Of a DNA stretch of 64,000 nucleotides, positions 47,041 through 58,499 are shown piece by piece. The notes beneath the pieces are model-generated. The model was not told the DNA's origin. It made no database searches and saw only the letters and a program-made list of their open reading frames with translations. The translations under genes were made by a program, and so were the position numbers. The stretch is from assembly GCA_034440615.1 (NCBI GenBank), contig JAOTOM010005124.1:479001-543000 (forward strand), in the 5' to 3' direction. The first letter of the stretch is position 1, and every line of letters begins with the position of its first letter. Source of the DNA: Ashinkailepas kermadecensis. Its lineage: Eukaryota; Arthropoda; Thecostraca; Neolepadidae.

Positions 47041-48029
47041 CGATATGGGGGGGTCTAACCATTCTGACTACCGGGTGGAGAATGTTTTAACATTGGACAC
47101 GTACATTTCAATGTCGGGGGGGGGGATTTTTAAAGGCCTGCCGGACATTTGCGCCGCCTTTAAAGCGGGTGTGTTTTGGAAGCAAAGCTAAGGCTAGTGT
47201 ACATTTACGTTGAGGGAGTTTTACGTTAGAGTGTATGTGAGGTTAAGGTGTCGAAGGCGGGGCTGAGGTGTGGGGTGGGGGGGGGGGGGGGGCATCTCCC
47301 GGGTGTCTAAATGATGTTAGTTTTACTCTACTCCTCCGCAAGATAATTTGTAGCTGGGGCTTTCCAGTGTCGACCTGGATCTATTTGCTCTTCAGTTCAA
47401 CGTCGAGCGACGCTATATGACCTTGCAGTTGAATGCGTCGTAAATGAACCCGAGCTTCTTTTTATTTTGTAATGTTTATGACGAGGCATCGTTCCCTTTC
47501 CCCTATCTGGCCATTCGGGAAATCAAATCCGGTAACTGGAAATGAAAGCGACCAAGTTAATTCAGCTCAACTTGTAGTTCGTTCACTGCCAGCTAGCTTA
47601 CGCAGCACGTCCAGTGGGCGGTCCCGGTATGCTGTACGACACCCAGTCCTCAGACGTTAGATGAGGCTGAGCCGAGGTGAGGCGAGGCTGCAGGGGAAAC
47701 AACCCAAGCAACATCAGATGTCGCGTGACACGGGCTGACATGAGACTGCAAAGCAGCGAACGGCTCGCTGTATGTCTGCCCGCGCTGATAAGATTATCAG
47801 GAGGAATCACTCCACCAGTTCGAGACAGAAGTGTACACAGTGGCACCATTTCCCACCCGTGCAGAGACGTCGGTGGGAAACGCTGCATCTGGTGCAGGAT
47901 CGGAAGCACCCTCTCCCTCTGTCCATTACCCATCGGCAGCCGGTCTCAGTGGGGATATTCCATTGTTCTTCGGTACTTGTCCCTCTAGCCCTCTGGCTTG
48001 CTGTTGATCATCTTGCACCTCTGAACAGC
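47041..48029. other. Intronic spacer with G runs
   Basis: G homopolymers near 47117-47125 and 47275-47292. 47402-47465 ('cgacgctatatgac', 'gttgaatgcgtcgtaaatga') is a family-3 SINE tail fragment. The remainder is unique with no gene recognised. Confidence 0.6.
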
Positions 48030-49030
48030 TGGCATCGTGGTCTGCAGTTCTGAACAGTCCCTCTGGTCTGCTGCTGACCAACTATCTGGTCTGCACCCCA
48101 ACAGCTGGCCCTCTGGACTGCTGCTGACCATCTATATGGTCTACATCTCAATAGCTGGCCCTCTGGTCTGCTGCTGACCATCTATATCAGTGGTTCTCAA
48201 ACTAGGGGTCGCGACCCCAGCTGGGGTCGCGGGGCCCTTCTGGTGGGGTCGCGAGCAATCATCGACTGTGAATTGACCCGACACATCTGGTCCGTTGCGC
48301 TCTGATAACGCCGCGCTGTTGTTGATACCGCATGAATTTATGGCGCTGTCGCCATAAATTCATGCACTACCTGTAAATTTATGAGTGATGCTTCGCAAGT
48401 AACAAAATACAGAACACTATAATACAAAATACAGAATGTGGGGTCGCGGCGCGACGCTCTGGGTACACAGGGGTCGCCACATCAAAAAGTTTGAGAACCG
48501 CTGACCTATATGGTCTGCACCCCAACAGCTGGCCCTCTGGTCTGCTGCTGACCATCTATCTGGTCTGCACCCCAACAGCTGGACCTCTGGACTGCTGCTG
48601 ACCATCTATCTGGTCTGCACCCCAACAGCTGGCCCTCTGGTCTGCTGCTGACCATCTATCTGGTCTGCACCCCAACAGCTGGCCCTCTGGACTGCTGCTG
48701 ACCATCTATCTGGTCTGCACCCCAACAGCTGGCCCTCTGGACTGCTGCTGACCATCTATCTGGTCTGCACCCCAACAGCTGGCCCTCTGGTCTGCTGCTG
48801 ACCATCTATCTGGTATACACTCCAACAGCTGGACCTCTGGACTGCTGCTGACCATCTATCTGGTCTGCACCCCAACAGCTGGCCCTCTGGTCTGCCGCTG
48901 ACCATCTATCTGGTATACACTCCAACAGCTGGACCTCTGGACTGCTGCTGACCATCTATATGGTCTACACCTGAACAGCTGGCTCTCTGGTCTGCTGCTG
49001 ACCATCTATCTGGTCTGCACCCCAACAGTC
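48030..49030. repeat. 50-bp minisatellite, ~13 copies, split by a MITE
   Basis: Units 'acagctggccctctggtctg' plus 'ctgctgaccatctatctggt' and 'ctgcacccca'. The array is interrupted at 48188-48503 and resumes in register. Confidence 0.96.
48188..48503. mobile_element. hAT-type MITE (316 bp) with 8-bp target-site duplication
   Basis: Terminal inverted repeats begin 'cagtggttctcaaact' and end with the complement of 'cagcggttctcaaact', the classic hAT-family non-autonomous terminus. The flanks 'atctatat' (48180-48187) and 'acctatat' (48504-48511) are an 8-bp duplication with one difference, as expected for hAT. An internal perfect hairpin has arms 48330-48345 and 48350-48365 with loop 'ctgt'. It has no coding capacity, so it relied on a transposase elsewhere. 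Confidence 0.95.
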
Positions 49031-49070
49031 GACCGTCTGTTGTGCGCCATTGGCTAGGTGATTGCAACTT

Positions 49071-49099
49071 AATGTGTGTGTGTGTGTGTGTGTGTATGT
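49071..49099. repeat. (TG)n microsatellite
   Basis: About 13 dinucleotides with one 'ta' interruption. The sequence to 49390 has no recognised gene. Confidence 0.95.
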
Positions 49100-49394
49100 G
49101 TCGGGTTAGGTGGTGCCTGACACGCAAGGTCGCTGCAGCTCGTGCTGAAGCTCTGTATCCGGTGCAACTTTCACTGGTGGGGCGTCGCCGTGCATGTGGC
49201 GCCGGCTTTGTGAGTGTCGGGGTGCCGCAACACTTGCCACCCGGTCGGTCCCGGTGGTGGGACTGCGACCCCGCCGACCGCGACCCGACTGACCCGGGGC
49301 GCGGCGCCGCTCTTCCGGCCGTTCACCGGCTCACCGGCTGACTGGCCGAGTCGGGGCGGCCGGCCTCGGCGGACGGCCGTGTACGACGGGTGGT

Positions 49395-49702
49395 GGTGTC
49401 GGTGTCGGTGCCTGTGCCGGTGCCGGTGCCGGTGCCGGTGCCGGTGCCGGTGCCGGTGCCGGTGCCGGTGCCGGTGCCGGTGCCGGTGCCGGTGCCGGTG
49501 CCGGTGCCGGTGCCGGTGCCGGTGCCGGTGCCGGTGCCGGTGCCGGTGCCGGTGCCGGTGCCGGTGCCGGTGCCGGTGCCGGTGCCGTTCTTTGTGTGGT
49601 GTGTTGTGTTGTTGTGTGTGTGTGGTGTGGTGTCGGTGTGTGTGGTGTGGTGTCGGTGCCGGTGCCGGTGCCGGTGCCGGTGCCGGTGCCGGTGCCGGTG
49701 CG
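49395..49702. repeat. (GGTGCC)n hexanucleotide arrays
   Basis: About 30 perfect copies at ~49410-49590, then a 'gtgtggtgt' region, then about nine more at 49652-49702. Translations such as Pro-Val, Arg-Cys or Arg-His runs are artefacts. Confidence 0.98.
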
Positions 49703-50149
49703 GCACCGCAGGCCGCACACTGGCGCAGATTGGGGAGGCCTCTGGACGGTGGACAGGGCCCTGGCGACCGGGTGACCAGCTCTGATACTGATGGCAGCCG
49801 GAGCTTGGCATTGACCTGCACTGGCACTGCTGCTAGAGCTGTCTGGACCAGAGATCGGGGCCGGCGCTGCCCGGAGGGGATCCGGCACCTGAGGCTGAAC
49901 TTGGGTCGGGGCTGGGACGGCGCTGGTCTCAGAAGTGCCCCGCGATAGGCGATTTTCGGTCACGACGTCCCAGCTCGCCAGGGCAGACGGCGGTCCAGCT
50001 TTCGGTCAGTCTGCACGCGTCCTGTCTTTCCCCAGCTGTGGGTCTGGTCGTGCCTCCGCCACCCGCACGGCCGGCCTCTCACCGCCCGCCGCCCGCGCAG
50101 TCTACAGTGACGCGGCGGCCGCACCCGCGACCTTGTGCTGAGAGCACCC
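49703..50149. other. Intronic spacer, no gene recognised
   Basis: GC-rich unique sequence; no recognisable domain or splice-flanked exon. Confidence 0.5.
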
Positions 50150-50460
50150 CTGCACTGGCCGGTCGTGGGGTATCGTCCCGCTGAGACCTGGGGTGCCGTC
50201 CTACTGAGCCGTGTGGTACCGCCCCCCTGAGTCGTGGGGTACCGACCCGCTGAGCAGTGGGGTACCGCCACCTGAGCCGTGATGTGCCGTCCCGCTGAGT
50301 CGTGGGTTACTCCTCCCCCCCCTCTGGGCCTTGGGGTACCGCCACCTGAGCCGTGAGGTGCCGCACCCTGAATCGTGGGGCACCGCCCCCTGAGCCGTGA
50401 GGTACCATCCCGCTGAGTCATGGGTTATCCCCCCCCCCCTGGGCCGTGGGGTACCGTCCC
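50150..50460. repeat. Degenerate ~33-bp repeat, ~9 copies
   Basis: Units 'gagccgtgaggtaccgtccc' plus 'gctgagtcgtgggg', with C runs near 50314-50324 and 50429-50441. Confidence 0.88.
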
Positions 50461-50559
50461 TTCAAGCCGTCACTGCGCTTTAGTGGTCACTGCGAGATCT
50501 TCAACATGAGGATGAATGGACTGCACACTGGGACGAGGGCACCACTGAACGTATGCGTA

Positions 50560-50752
50560 CTGCGACAGCTCCCCCCAGCTGCGACAGCTCCCTCTCAGCT
50601 GCGACAGCTCCCTCTCAGTTGCGACAGCTCCCTCTCAGCTGCGACAGCTCCCTCTCAGCTGCGACAGCTCCCTCTCAGCTGCGACAGCTCCCTCTCAGCT
50701 GCGACAGCTCCCTCCCAGCTGCGACACCTCCCTCCCAGCTGCGACATTCTGC
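50560..50752. repeat. 20-bp minisatellite, ~9.5 copies
   Basis: Near-perfect units 'gcgacagctccctctcagct'. Confidence 0.96.
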
Positions 50753-52002
50753 AGACTCGGCTGACGCGGGGCGCACGCGGCTTAACATCACACCTGCAAA
50801 ACATGCACCCTCAGAGCTCTTCCACCCGACGCTGCAGGATAACGGAGTGGGCGCCGAGCCGACTGTGGATCTCCAGCCCGCCGCCGTTACGCCCGCGGCG
50901 ACAGTTGGTCTGACGTAGTCGTGGTCGCGTGGCAATGGCATAAGGCCGGACCGTGACCCGGGGCACCCCAGCTGCCAGGCTTCGCCGGGCCGGCAGTGGT
51001 TTATTTCTGCGTGCGTCGCCGTCGGTGGCTGGGGTCACGTTGCCCGCTGGAGTCGCCGGGTGGTCGCGTTTTGTATGCCCGCTCACGTGCCTCGTGGGTG
51101 GGAGCGCTTTTGTTCGCGCGGCTGGCCGGCAGAGAAGCCGAAACTCCAGACCGTCTGCCTGACACGCAAAGTGGCGGCGTTCTCCGAACGGCCGAGCGGC
51201 CCTGTGCCAGATCTGGAGCGGCCGAGCGAGTGTGTGTGTGTAGCGGTGGAGAGCGTGTGCCCTTGGAGGCGGCCGTTGGACGAGTCGGCCGACACGGCAC
51301 GGTCTGATGGATCGGTTATCTCCGGTCAGGATCGCGAGCCGCCAGGAGACCAGATGACCACACCACCCCCGGCTGTATCGGAGAGAGGTGCCGGCTCTGT
51401 GCCAACCGCAGTTGGTGTTTGCCGCGGTGTTCCAACGTGGGGTTACTCAGGCGTTGACTGGCCTATCTCGCCGCCTCCGTCAGCTGGTGAGGTGTTCACT
51501 TCTTTGTCCCACAGCCATCTGGTGTGCTGAAGAAATCCAGGAAACCGATGGTGTTAATTAGGTCAACAATAAAAGGAACGAGATCATGCAAGCCCAGCCT
51601 GTAGTTCTGGGTGCTTAGGTCTCCAGGTATGTCACAAGTCGGCCATTTTTACGCGTGGGTGAAAATAAATGAACGTCGCTCAAAATGTGGATGAAGCGCA
51701 TGAAGTGACTGTTGTGCGGAGTATTACATTTTCCATGTATCCTTAACCAACGTTTGATCTCGGTAGGCCCTGTATTTGGCGCATGCTGATCTGGTACCAC
51801 GTGAATAGTTTCCGGCGTTCGCCTCCACTGCTATGTTGCTGTCTATTTCAGCTTGCCAATGCACTGATTCCGGAGCTGATCTTAACACGCTTGAGGGAGC
51901 ATTGCGAGGTGGACGGTCGTGCTCCGTCGGGTTTTACGACTTCCTCCCTTACATTATGTCACGCGCTGAATGTTTATTGAAACTTTTGATTGTGTGAAAG
52001 TG
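50753..52002. other. Intronic spacer, no gene recognised
   Basis: GC-rich to ~51500 then balanced composition. No conserved frame recognised. Confidence 0.5.
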
Positions 52003-52150
52003 ATTCATGTATCGAGAAGATGCGGACGAGATCGTTTGGCGATGTGGATCGGGGGCGTGGGCAAGAAGGCCGATGAGTGCCCGATGGTTGTCGGTTCTCG
52101 CTTGACCCGCACGGCAGATCCCCCGCAGGGTCTGGGCCGCGGTGTTTCCA
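52003..52150 (+). repeat. Dispersed ~148-bp repeat, copy B
   Basis: Partner of 39819-39965, same orientation. Begins 'ttcatgtatcgagaagatgc' and ends 'ccgcggtgtttccaaac'. 52151-52614 is unique with no gene recognised. Confidence 0.8.
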
Positions 52151-52614
52151 AACTGCGTCAAACGAGGCTGGCGTCTGTGCTGGGCAACGCCTCTCGCTCG
52201 TTGCGCACTGGAGATAGATGAGAGTTTCCTGAAGCGGTAAAAAGACTAGAGGTACGGCGACCGATTTCCCCCGAGCCGGAGGTGCCCACATCCCGCCGTG
52301 CGTGTGCCACGCAGGCCGTCACCTCGGCGGGAATCTGAACAACTTGTGAGCTGCTCTACAGGCTTGTCGACCTTTGAGCGGGCGCATTGCGTCTGCGATC
52401 ACTTTGGGCCGGTGCTCCGCGAGCCGAGGAAAAACGGGGTCACGACCGTCCGGCGCTCTGCCACCGTCGTTCCACCCCGCATTGTCTCGACGTTATCTAC
52501 ATATTGAGGCCTTGGGGAAGGTGAAGGCCGCTTCGCTTGAATGGATGCGTGTTATTCGGACCTCGGAAATGTTTGTTGTCGCATTTGGCGTATACTTGAC
52601 CGGGCTGATTTCTG

Positions 52615-52915
52615 TTCCGAGTGTTTGTACGTTTGTAGAGGTAGTGGTGACCCCTGGCCGCTGTCGACCTCGTTTGCACGTCTGTGGAGGTAGTGGTGAC
52701 CACCTCGTTTGTACGTCTGTGGAGGTAGTGATGACCCCTGGGCGCTGTCGACTTGTTTGTACGTCTGTGGAGGTAGTGATGACCCCTGGGCGCTATCGAC
52801 CTCGTTTGTACGGCTGCCCAGGAGTGATGACCCCTGGGCGCTGTCGACCTCGTTGCGCTATCAGTTATCGGCTCTGGGCGTTATCACCTATTTGTACGGC
52901 TGTCAAGGAGTGATG
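52615..52915. repeat. ~48-bp degenerate minisatellite, ~6 copies
   Basis: Units 'gtttgtacgtctgtggaggt' plus 'gtgatgacccctgggcgctg'; later copies are shortened. Confidence 0.9.
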
Positions 52916-52959
52916 AAACAAGCCTGTCGACTTCATTGCGCTCATCAGTTATCCGACTG

Positions 52960-53650
52960 TTATCAGCTTTGCTATCGCTCGTATCGACGACTACAGTCAA
53001 CTGTAGGATGTGTGCTATCGCGCGTATCCACGACTGCAGCCTACTGTAGGCTGTGCTATCGCTCGTGTCCACGGCTAGTCGACTGCAGGCTGTGCTATCG
53101 CTCGTATCCACGACTACAGTCGACTGCAGGCTGTGTGCTATCGCCCGTATCCACGACTACAGTCGACTGTAGGCTGTGTGCTATCGCCCGTATCCACGAC
53201 TACAGTCGACTGTAGGCTGTGTGCTATCGCCCGTATCCACGACTACAGTCGACTGTAGGCTGTGTGCTATCGCCCGTATCCACGACTACAGTCGACTGCA
53301 GGCTGTGTGCTATCGCCCGTATCCACGACTACAGTCGACTGAAGACTGTGTGCTATCGCCCGTATCCACGACTACAGTCGACTGGTTATCCACGACTACA
53401 GTCGACTGTAGGATGTGTGCTATGCGTATACTAAGTCGACTGCAGGCTGTTGCTATCGCCCGTATCCACGACTACAGTCGACTGTAGACTGTGTGCTATC
53501 GCCCGTATCCACGACTACAGTCGACTGTAGGCTGTGTGGTATCGCCCGTATCCACGACTACAGTCGACTGAAGACTGTGTGCTATCGCCCGTATCCACGA
53601 CTACAGTCGACTGTAGACTGTGTGGTATCGCCCGTATCCACGGCTGCGGC
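52960..53650. repeat. 43-bp minisatellite, ~16 copies
   Basis: Units 'gtgtgctatcgcccgtatcc' plus 'acgactacagtcgactgtag'. The unit contains the self-complementary 'ctacagtcgactgtag'. Confidence 0.96.
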
Positions 53651-53721
53651 ATCACCAATCGACCACTTCTGTAACATGATGCTCGGTCACGTCATAACAT
53701 GCGCACGTGTCGCCCCGCTGG

Positions 53722-55187
53722 TGTGACTAGCCACGTACTGCTGATGGGACGGGCCACGTACTGCTGGTGCGATGGGTCACGTACTGCTGGTGTGACGGGC
53801 CACGTACTGCTGGTGCGATGGGTCATGTACTGCTGATGTGACGGATCACGTACTGCTGTGACGAGCCACGTACTGCTGGTGCGTTACGGGCCACGTACTG
53901 CTGATGTGACGGGCCACGTACTGCTGGTGCGATGGGTCATGTACTGCTGGTGTGACGGGCCACGTACTGCTAGCGTGACGTGTCACGTACTGCTGGTGCG
54001 ACGGGTCATGTACTGCTGGTGTGACGGGCCACGTACTGCTAGCGTGACTGGTCACGTACTGCTGGTGTGACGGGCCACGTACTGCTGGTGCGACGGGCCA
54101 CGTACTGCTGGTGCGATGGGTCATGTACTGCTGATGTGACGGGCCACGTACTGCTGATGTGACGGGCCACGTACTGCTGGTGTGACGAGCCACGTACTGC
54201 TGATGTGACGGGCCACGTACTGCTGGCGTGACGGGTCACGTACTGCTGTGACGGGCCACTACTGCTGGTGTGACTGGTCACGTACTGCTGGTGTGACTGG
54301 TCACGTACTGCTGGTGTGAACGGGCCACGTACTGCTGGTGCGACGGGTCATGTACTGCTGATGTGACGGGCCACGTACTGCTGGCGTGACGGGTCACGTA
54401 CTGCTGTGACGGGCCACATACTGCTGGTGTGACTGGTCACGTACTGCTGGTGTGACTAGTACGTACTGTGTGAGGGGCCACGTACTGCTGGTGCGACGGG
54501 TCATGTACTGCTGATGTGACGGGCCACGTACTGCTGGCGTGACGGGTCACGTACTGCTGATGTGACGGGCCACGTACTGCTGGCGTGACGGGTCACGTAC
54601 TGCTGTGACGGGCCACGTACTGCTGGTGTGACGGGTCACGTACTGCTGTGACGGGCCACGTACTGCTGGCGTGACGGGTCACGTACTGCTGTGATGGGCC
54701 ACGTACTGTGGGGGGGGGAACTGCTGATGTGACGGGACACGTACTGCTGGTGTGACTAGTCGTACTGCTGGTGCGACGGTCACGTACTGCTGGTGTGACG
54801 GGTCACTACTGCTTGACGGGCCACGCACTGCTGGTGTGACTGGTCACGTACTGCTGGTGTGACGGGCCACGTACTGCTGGTGCGACGGGTCACGTACTGC
54901 TGGTGTGACGGGCCACGTACTGCTAGCGTGACGGGTCACGTACTGCTGGCGTGACGGGTCACGTACTGCTGGTGTGACGGGCCACGTACTGCTGATGGGA
55001 CGGGCCACGTACTGCTGGTGCGATGGGTCATGTACTGCTGATGTGACGGGCCACGTACTGCTAGCGTGACGGGCCACGTACTGCTGGTGCGACGGGTCAC
55101 GTACTGCTGGTGTGATGGGCCACATACTGCTGGTGTGACGAGCCACGTACTGCTGGTGTGATGGGCCACGTACTGCTGGTGTGACAA
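53722..55187. repeat. 23-bp minisatellite, ~62 copies, ending beside the exon 3 acceptor
   Basis: Units 'cgtactgctggtgtgacggg' plus 'cca'; variants gcgatgg, gatgtgac, gcgtgac. Copies at ~54235-54800 contain many short deletions and a 9-G run (54711). The last unit's TGAC lies 24 bases before the exon 3 acceptor AG. Confidence 0.97.
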
Positions 55188-55208
55188 CGTACCATGCTTC
55201 TTTCGCAG

Positions 55209-55424
55209 GGCTTCTCTCCAGGCAACAAGTACGTGGTGTCGGTAGGCTTTCAACACGACATGATCGTCAACGTGTGGGACTGGCAGCGCAATGTCAAGGT
55301 CGCTTCCAACAAGGTCAGCTCGCGCGTCAAGGCGGTGTCTTTCGCCGAGAACGGCAGCTACTTCGTCACCGTCGGCAACCGCCACGTCAAGTTCTGGTAC
55401 CTGGAGCTCTCCAGGTCGTCCAAG
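55209..55424 (+). CDS. WDR62/MAPKBP1-like protein, exon 3 of those visible (two WD repeats)
   Basis: 72 codons in phase 0 at both ends. '[20 protein letters not shown]' and 'NVWDW' complete one WD repeat (the most canonical in the window, with its terminal tryptophan pair). '[20 protein letters not shown]', '[15 protein letters not shown]' and 'LSRSSK' give the next. The 'HDM-VNVW-W', 'VASNKVSS' and 'GNRH-KFWYL' stretches are hallmark wording of the WDR62/MAPKBP1 family. Acceptor 'tgcttctttcgcag', donor 'aag|gtcagt'. It follows a 16.2-kb intron that is mostly repeat, with the 23-bp array stopping about 21 bp upstream. Confidence 0.98.
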
Positions 55425-56384
55425 GTCAGTGCGGAGGCGGGTGTTGTAGTTTCAGAAGCAGAATGGGGACGCGTGTGGGAGACTTGGCTTCAAAATCGTA
55501 GCTGGAAGCGATGTGAACGTGCGTGGTCCTCTGGAGTGCCATATCTGGTATGTTTGATCCCCTGGAGTCTGATATGTTTATGTTCAGGTATCTGTTGTGT
55601 CGCGGTGGCAGTGAGTTCGGCATCACGGGTAAGGGAGTTGCATCATACACGCTTGCAGATGCAACGCCAACATTTTCCCACGTTTACAGCGTTTTGCGTC
55701 CTATACAATGACAGCCCTCCCGGGATTGCGTCGTGCGACGCAAATTGCACCTTTAGCCTTGCTGATAATCCTCTGCTGATGTCTAAACGCGCTGGTACTC
55801 ACAGCATTGGACGGTGCACGTCAGCACACACTTGGTTCGAAAGTAAACCTGGTGGCTGAATGTTTTCCATGAAACCTGATGGCTGAATGTTGCTTTTCCA
55901 TGTAGTATGTCCAGGATCACCAGCACCACAACCGTACAAAGCCCCCGTCCCCGCTTACGCTGTGGCTGCTTACGTGGCCTATGGCCAGCTGAACACCGTG
56001 AGACGGACACTGCTCACTCTCGGGCCCGCCAGTGACTGATGGTTTGATAGCAATTGTATAGTGCTTGACCTTTACACACACACGTTGTGAAATACTAGAA
56101 GTGAGACGTGATGAGAACGTTGCGGAACTTCTTATCCGTCGTCACGAGACGCTGCGCCCTACCGGTGCCGTCTCGCCTCGGCTGCGGGCAAGAGGATGAG
56201 GGAGGTGGGGGGGGGGGGGGAGGCAGCACGCCAGGTCGGGGGTGATGTTCGGCCACTGCGGACCATTTTGTGACACAGATGCGTGATAGGCGCGCCTTCG
56301 CGGTCGGCCGTTCTGGCCGTCGTTCTGGGGCGAACGGCCGTCAGCGACCAGGGAGGTGAACCACGCCAGGGATTTCTTCGGCTG
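55425..56384. other. Intron 3, first part; no gene recognised
   Basis: Balanced-composition unique sequence with a ~14-G run near 56206-56221. No further exon recognised. Confidence 0.6.
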
Positions 56385-56868
56385 GCTGGTGCAGTACCGG
56401 CTGGTGACGGGCGGTCAGGACTGTACGGCAGCTGCCTACACCGGCTGGTGACGGACGGTACGGCAGCTGCCCACACCGGCTGGTGACGGGCGGTACAGCA
56501 GCTGCCCACACCGTCTGGTGACGGACGGTACGGCAGCTGCCCACACCGGCTGGTGACGGACGGTACGGCAGCTGCCCACACCGGCTGGTGACGGGCGGTA
56601 CGGCAGCTGCCCACACCGGCTGGTGACGGGCGGTACAGCAGCTGCCCACACCGGCTGGTGACGGGCGGTACGGCAGCTGCCCACACCGGCTGGTGACGGG
56701 CGGTACAACAGCTGCCCACACAAGCTGGTGACGGGCGGTACAGCAGCTGCCCACACAAGCTGGTGACGGGCGGTACAGCAGCTGCCTACACCAGCTGGTG
56801 ACGGGCGGTACAATAGCTGCCCACACCAGCTGGTGACGGGCGGTACGGCAGCTACAGTCGGCTGACGG
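56385..56868. repeat. 35-bp minisatellite, ~13 copies
   Basis: Units 'ccggctggtgacgggcggta' plus 'cggcagctgcccaca'. The sequence to 57350 is unique with no gene recognised. Confidence 0.96.
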
Positions 56869-57354
56869 TCGATGTGGGCGTCTAATCACCATGGCAACCG
56901 TTGTTTTGCACTACCATTCCCATTGCATCTCACGAACTCCACAAATGTCATTGCTAGCGAGACAAAATTATCCTGTAGCTTATCGATGTCTGTGCACAGC
57001 TGAACGAAAAATCGCTAAATGGTAAGAGTACCGGGAACAGTACGAATTGGTGTCACAGCCTCAGGTTCACACATCATCCAGAAAGAACAGAAAACGGCGC
57101 GTTTCGTCACTGTCTTCCTTCTCCCCAATGACGAACAACTTTGGCCACACTGTTGAATATGTTGAGTTGTTTCCACTCTGTCCTGGTATGTACGCACGTG
57201 CTGGGTGCATTTGGGAGCGGGCGCTGTGTCCAGACTGGTGGGCGATGGTGGACCGCAGCGTGCCTGACAGTGCGCAGAGTTTCCAGGACCCGGTGGGTCC
57301 CTGCTGCAGACTCAGCTGCAGACTCGGTCATCGCTGTACTGTAGCCGCCGTCAG

Positions 57355-58305
57355 TGTCTGATGGGCAGTACCACCTCTACTGTCTGATGGGCAGTACCAC
57401 CCCGACTGTCTGATGGGCAGTACCACCTCTACTGTCTGATGGGCAGTACCACCCCCACTGTCTGATGGGCAGTACCACCCCCACTGTCTGATGGGCAGTA
57501 CCACCCCCACTGTCTGATGGGCAGTACCACCCCGACTGTCTGATGGGCAGTACCACCCCCTTGTCTGATGGGCAGTACCCCCTGTCCCTACTGTCTGATG
57601 GGCAGTACCACCCCTGTCCCCACTGTCTGATGGGCAGTACCACCACAGTCCCTACTGTCTGATGGGCAGTACCACCCCTGTCCCCACTGTCTGATGGGCA
57701 GTACCACCCCCTGTATGTCTGATGGGCAGTACCACCCCCACTGTCTGATGGGCAGTACCACCCCCTGTCCCCACTGTCTGATGGGCAGTACCACCCCCTG
57801 TCCCCACTGTCTGATGGGCAGTACCATCCCCAGTCCCCACTGTCTGATGGGCAGTACCACCCCCTGTCCCCACTGTCTGATGGGCAGTACCACCCCCTGT
57901 CCCCACTGTCTGATGGGCAGTACCACCCCCACTGTCTGATGGGCAGTACCACCCCCACTGTCTGATGGGCAGTACCACCCCCACTGTCTGATGGGCAGTA
58001 CCACCCCCACTGTCCGATGGGCAGTACCACCCCGACTGTCTGATGGGCAGTACCACCCACACTGTCTGATGGGCAGTACCACCCCCTGTCCCCACTGTCT
58101 GATGGGCAGTACCACCCCCTGTCCCCACTGTCTGATGAGCAGTACCACCCCCTGTCCCCACTGTCTGATGAGCAGTACCACCCCCTGTCCCCACTGTCTG
58201 ATGGGCAGTACCATCCCCAGTCCCCACTGTCTGATGGGCAGTACCACCCCCTGTCCCCACTGTCTGATGGGCAGTACCACCCCCTGTCCCCACTGTCTGG
58301 TTCAC
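57355..58305. repeat. 24/33-bp two-length minisatellite, ~32 copies
   Basis: Units 'ctgtctgatgggcagtacca' followed by 'cccc', 'ccccca' or 'ccccctgtcccca'. Short and long forms occur in runs; 57555-57720 has irregular shortened copies. Confidence 0.96.
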
Positions 58306-58499
58306 TACCTGTGCTAACTGCCCTTCTGCCGAGTGCCGTGTTTGGCTGCCCACATTGAGAACAGTGCGCGTGGGACGCCGGTGCCACCTCAGCGTCCTGG
58401 GCGCGCCAGAAAACACCTCCGCTCATCTGCTGCACCAGCGCGCACTCCATTTGCGTTCAAATCACGTGGTCCTCGGCGGATGACGTAACAAGTACCAGT

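Noticed and set aside
57377..58450. 357-codon minus frame with 'WYCPSDSG' repeats
   Set aside because: Array translation only; lies in intron 3 on the opposite strand to the gene.
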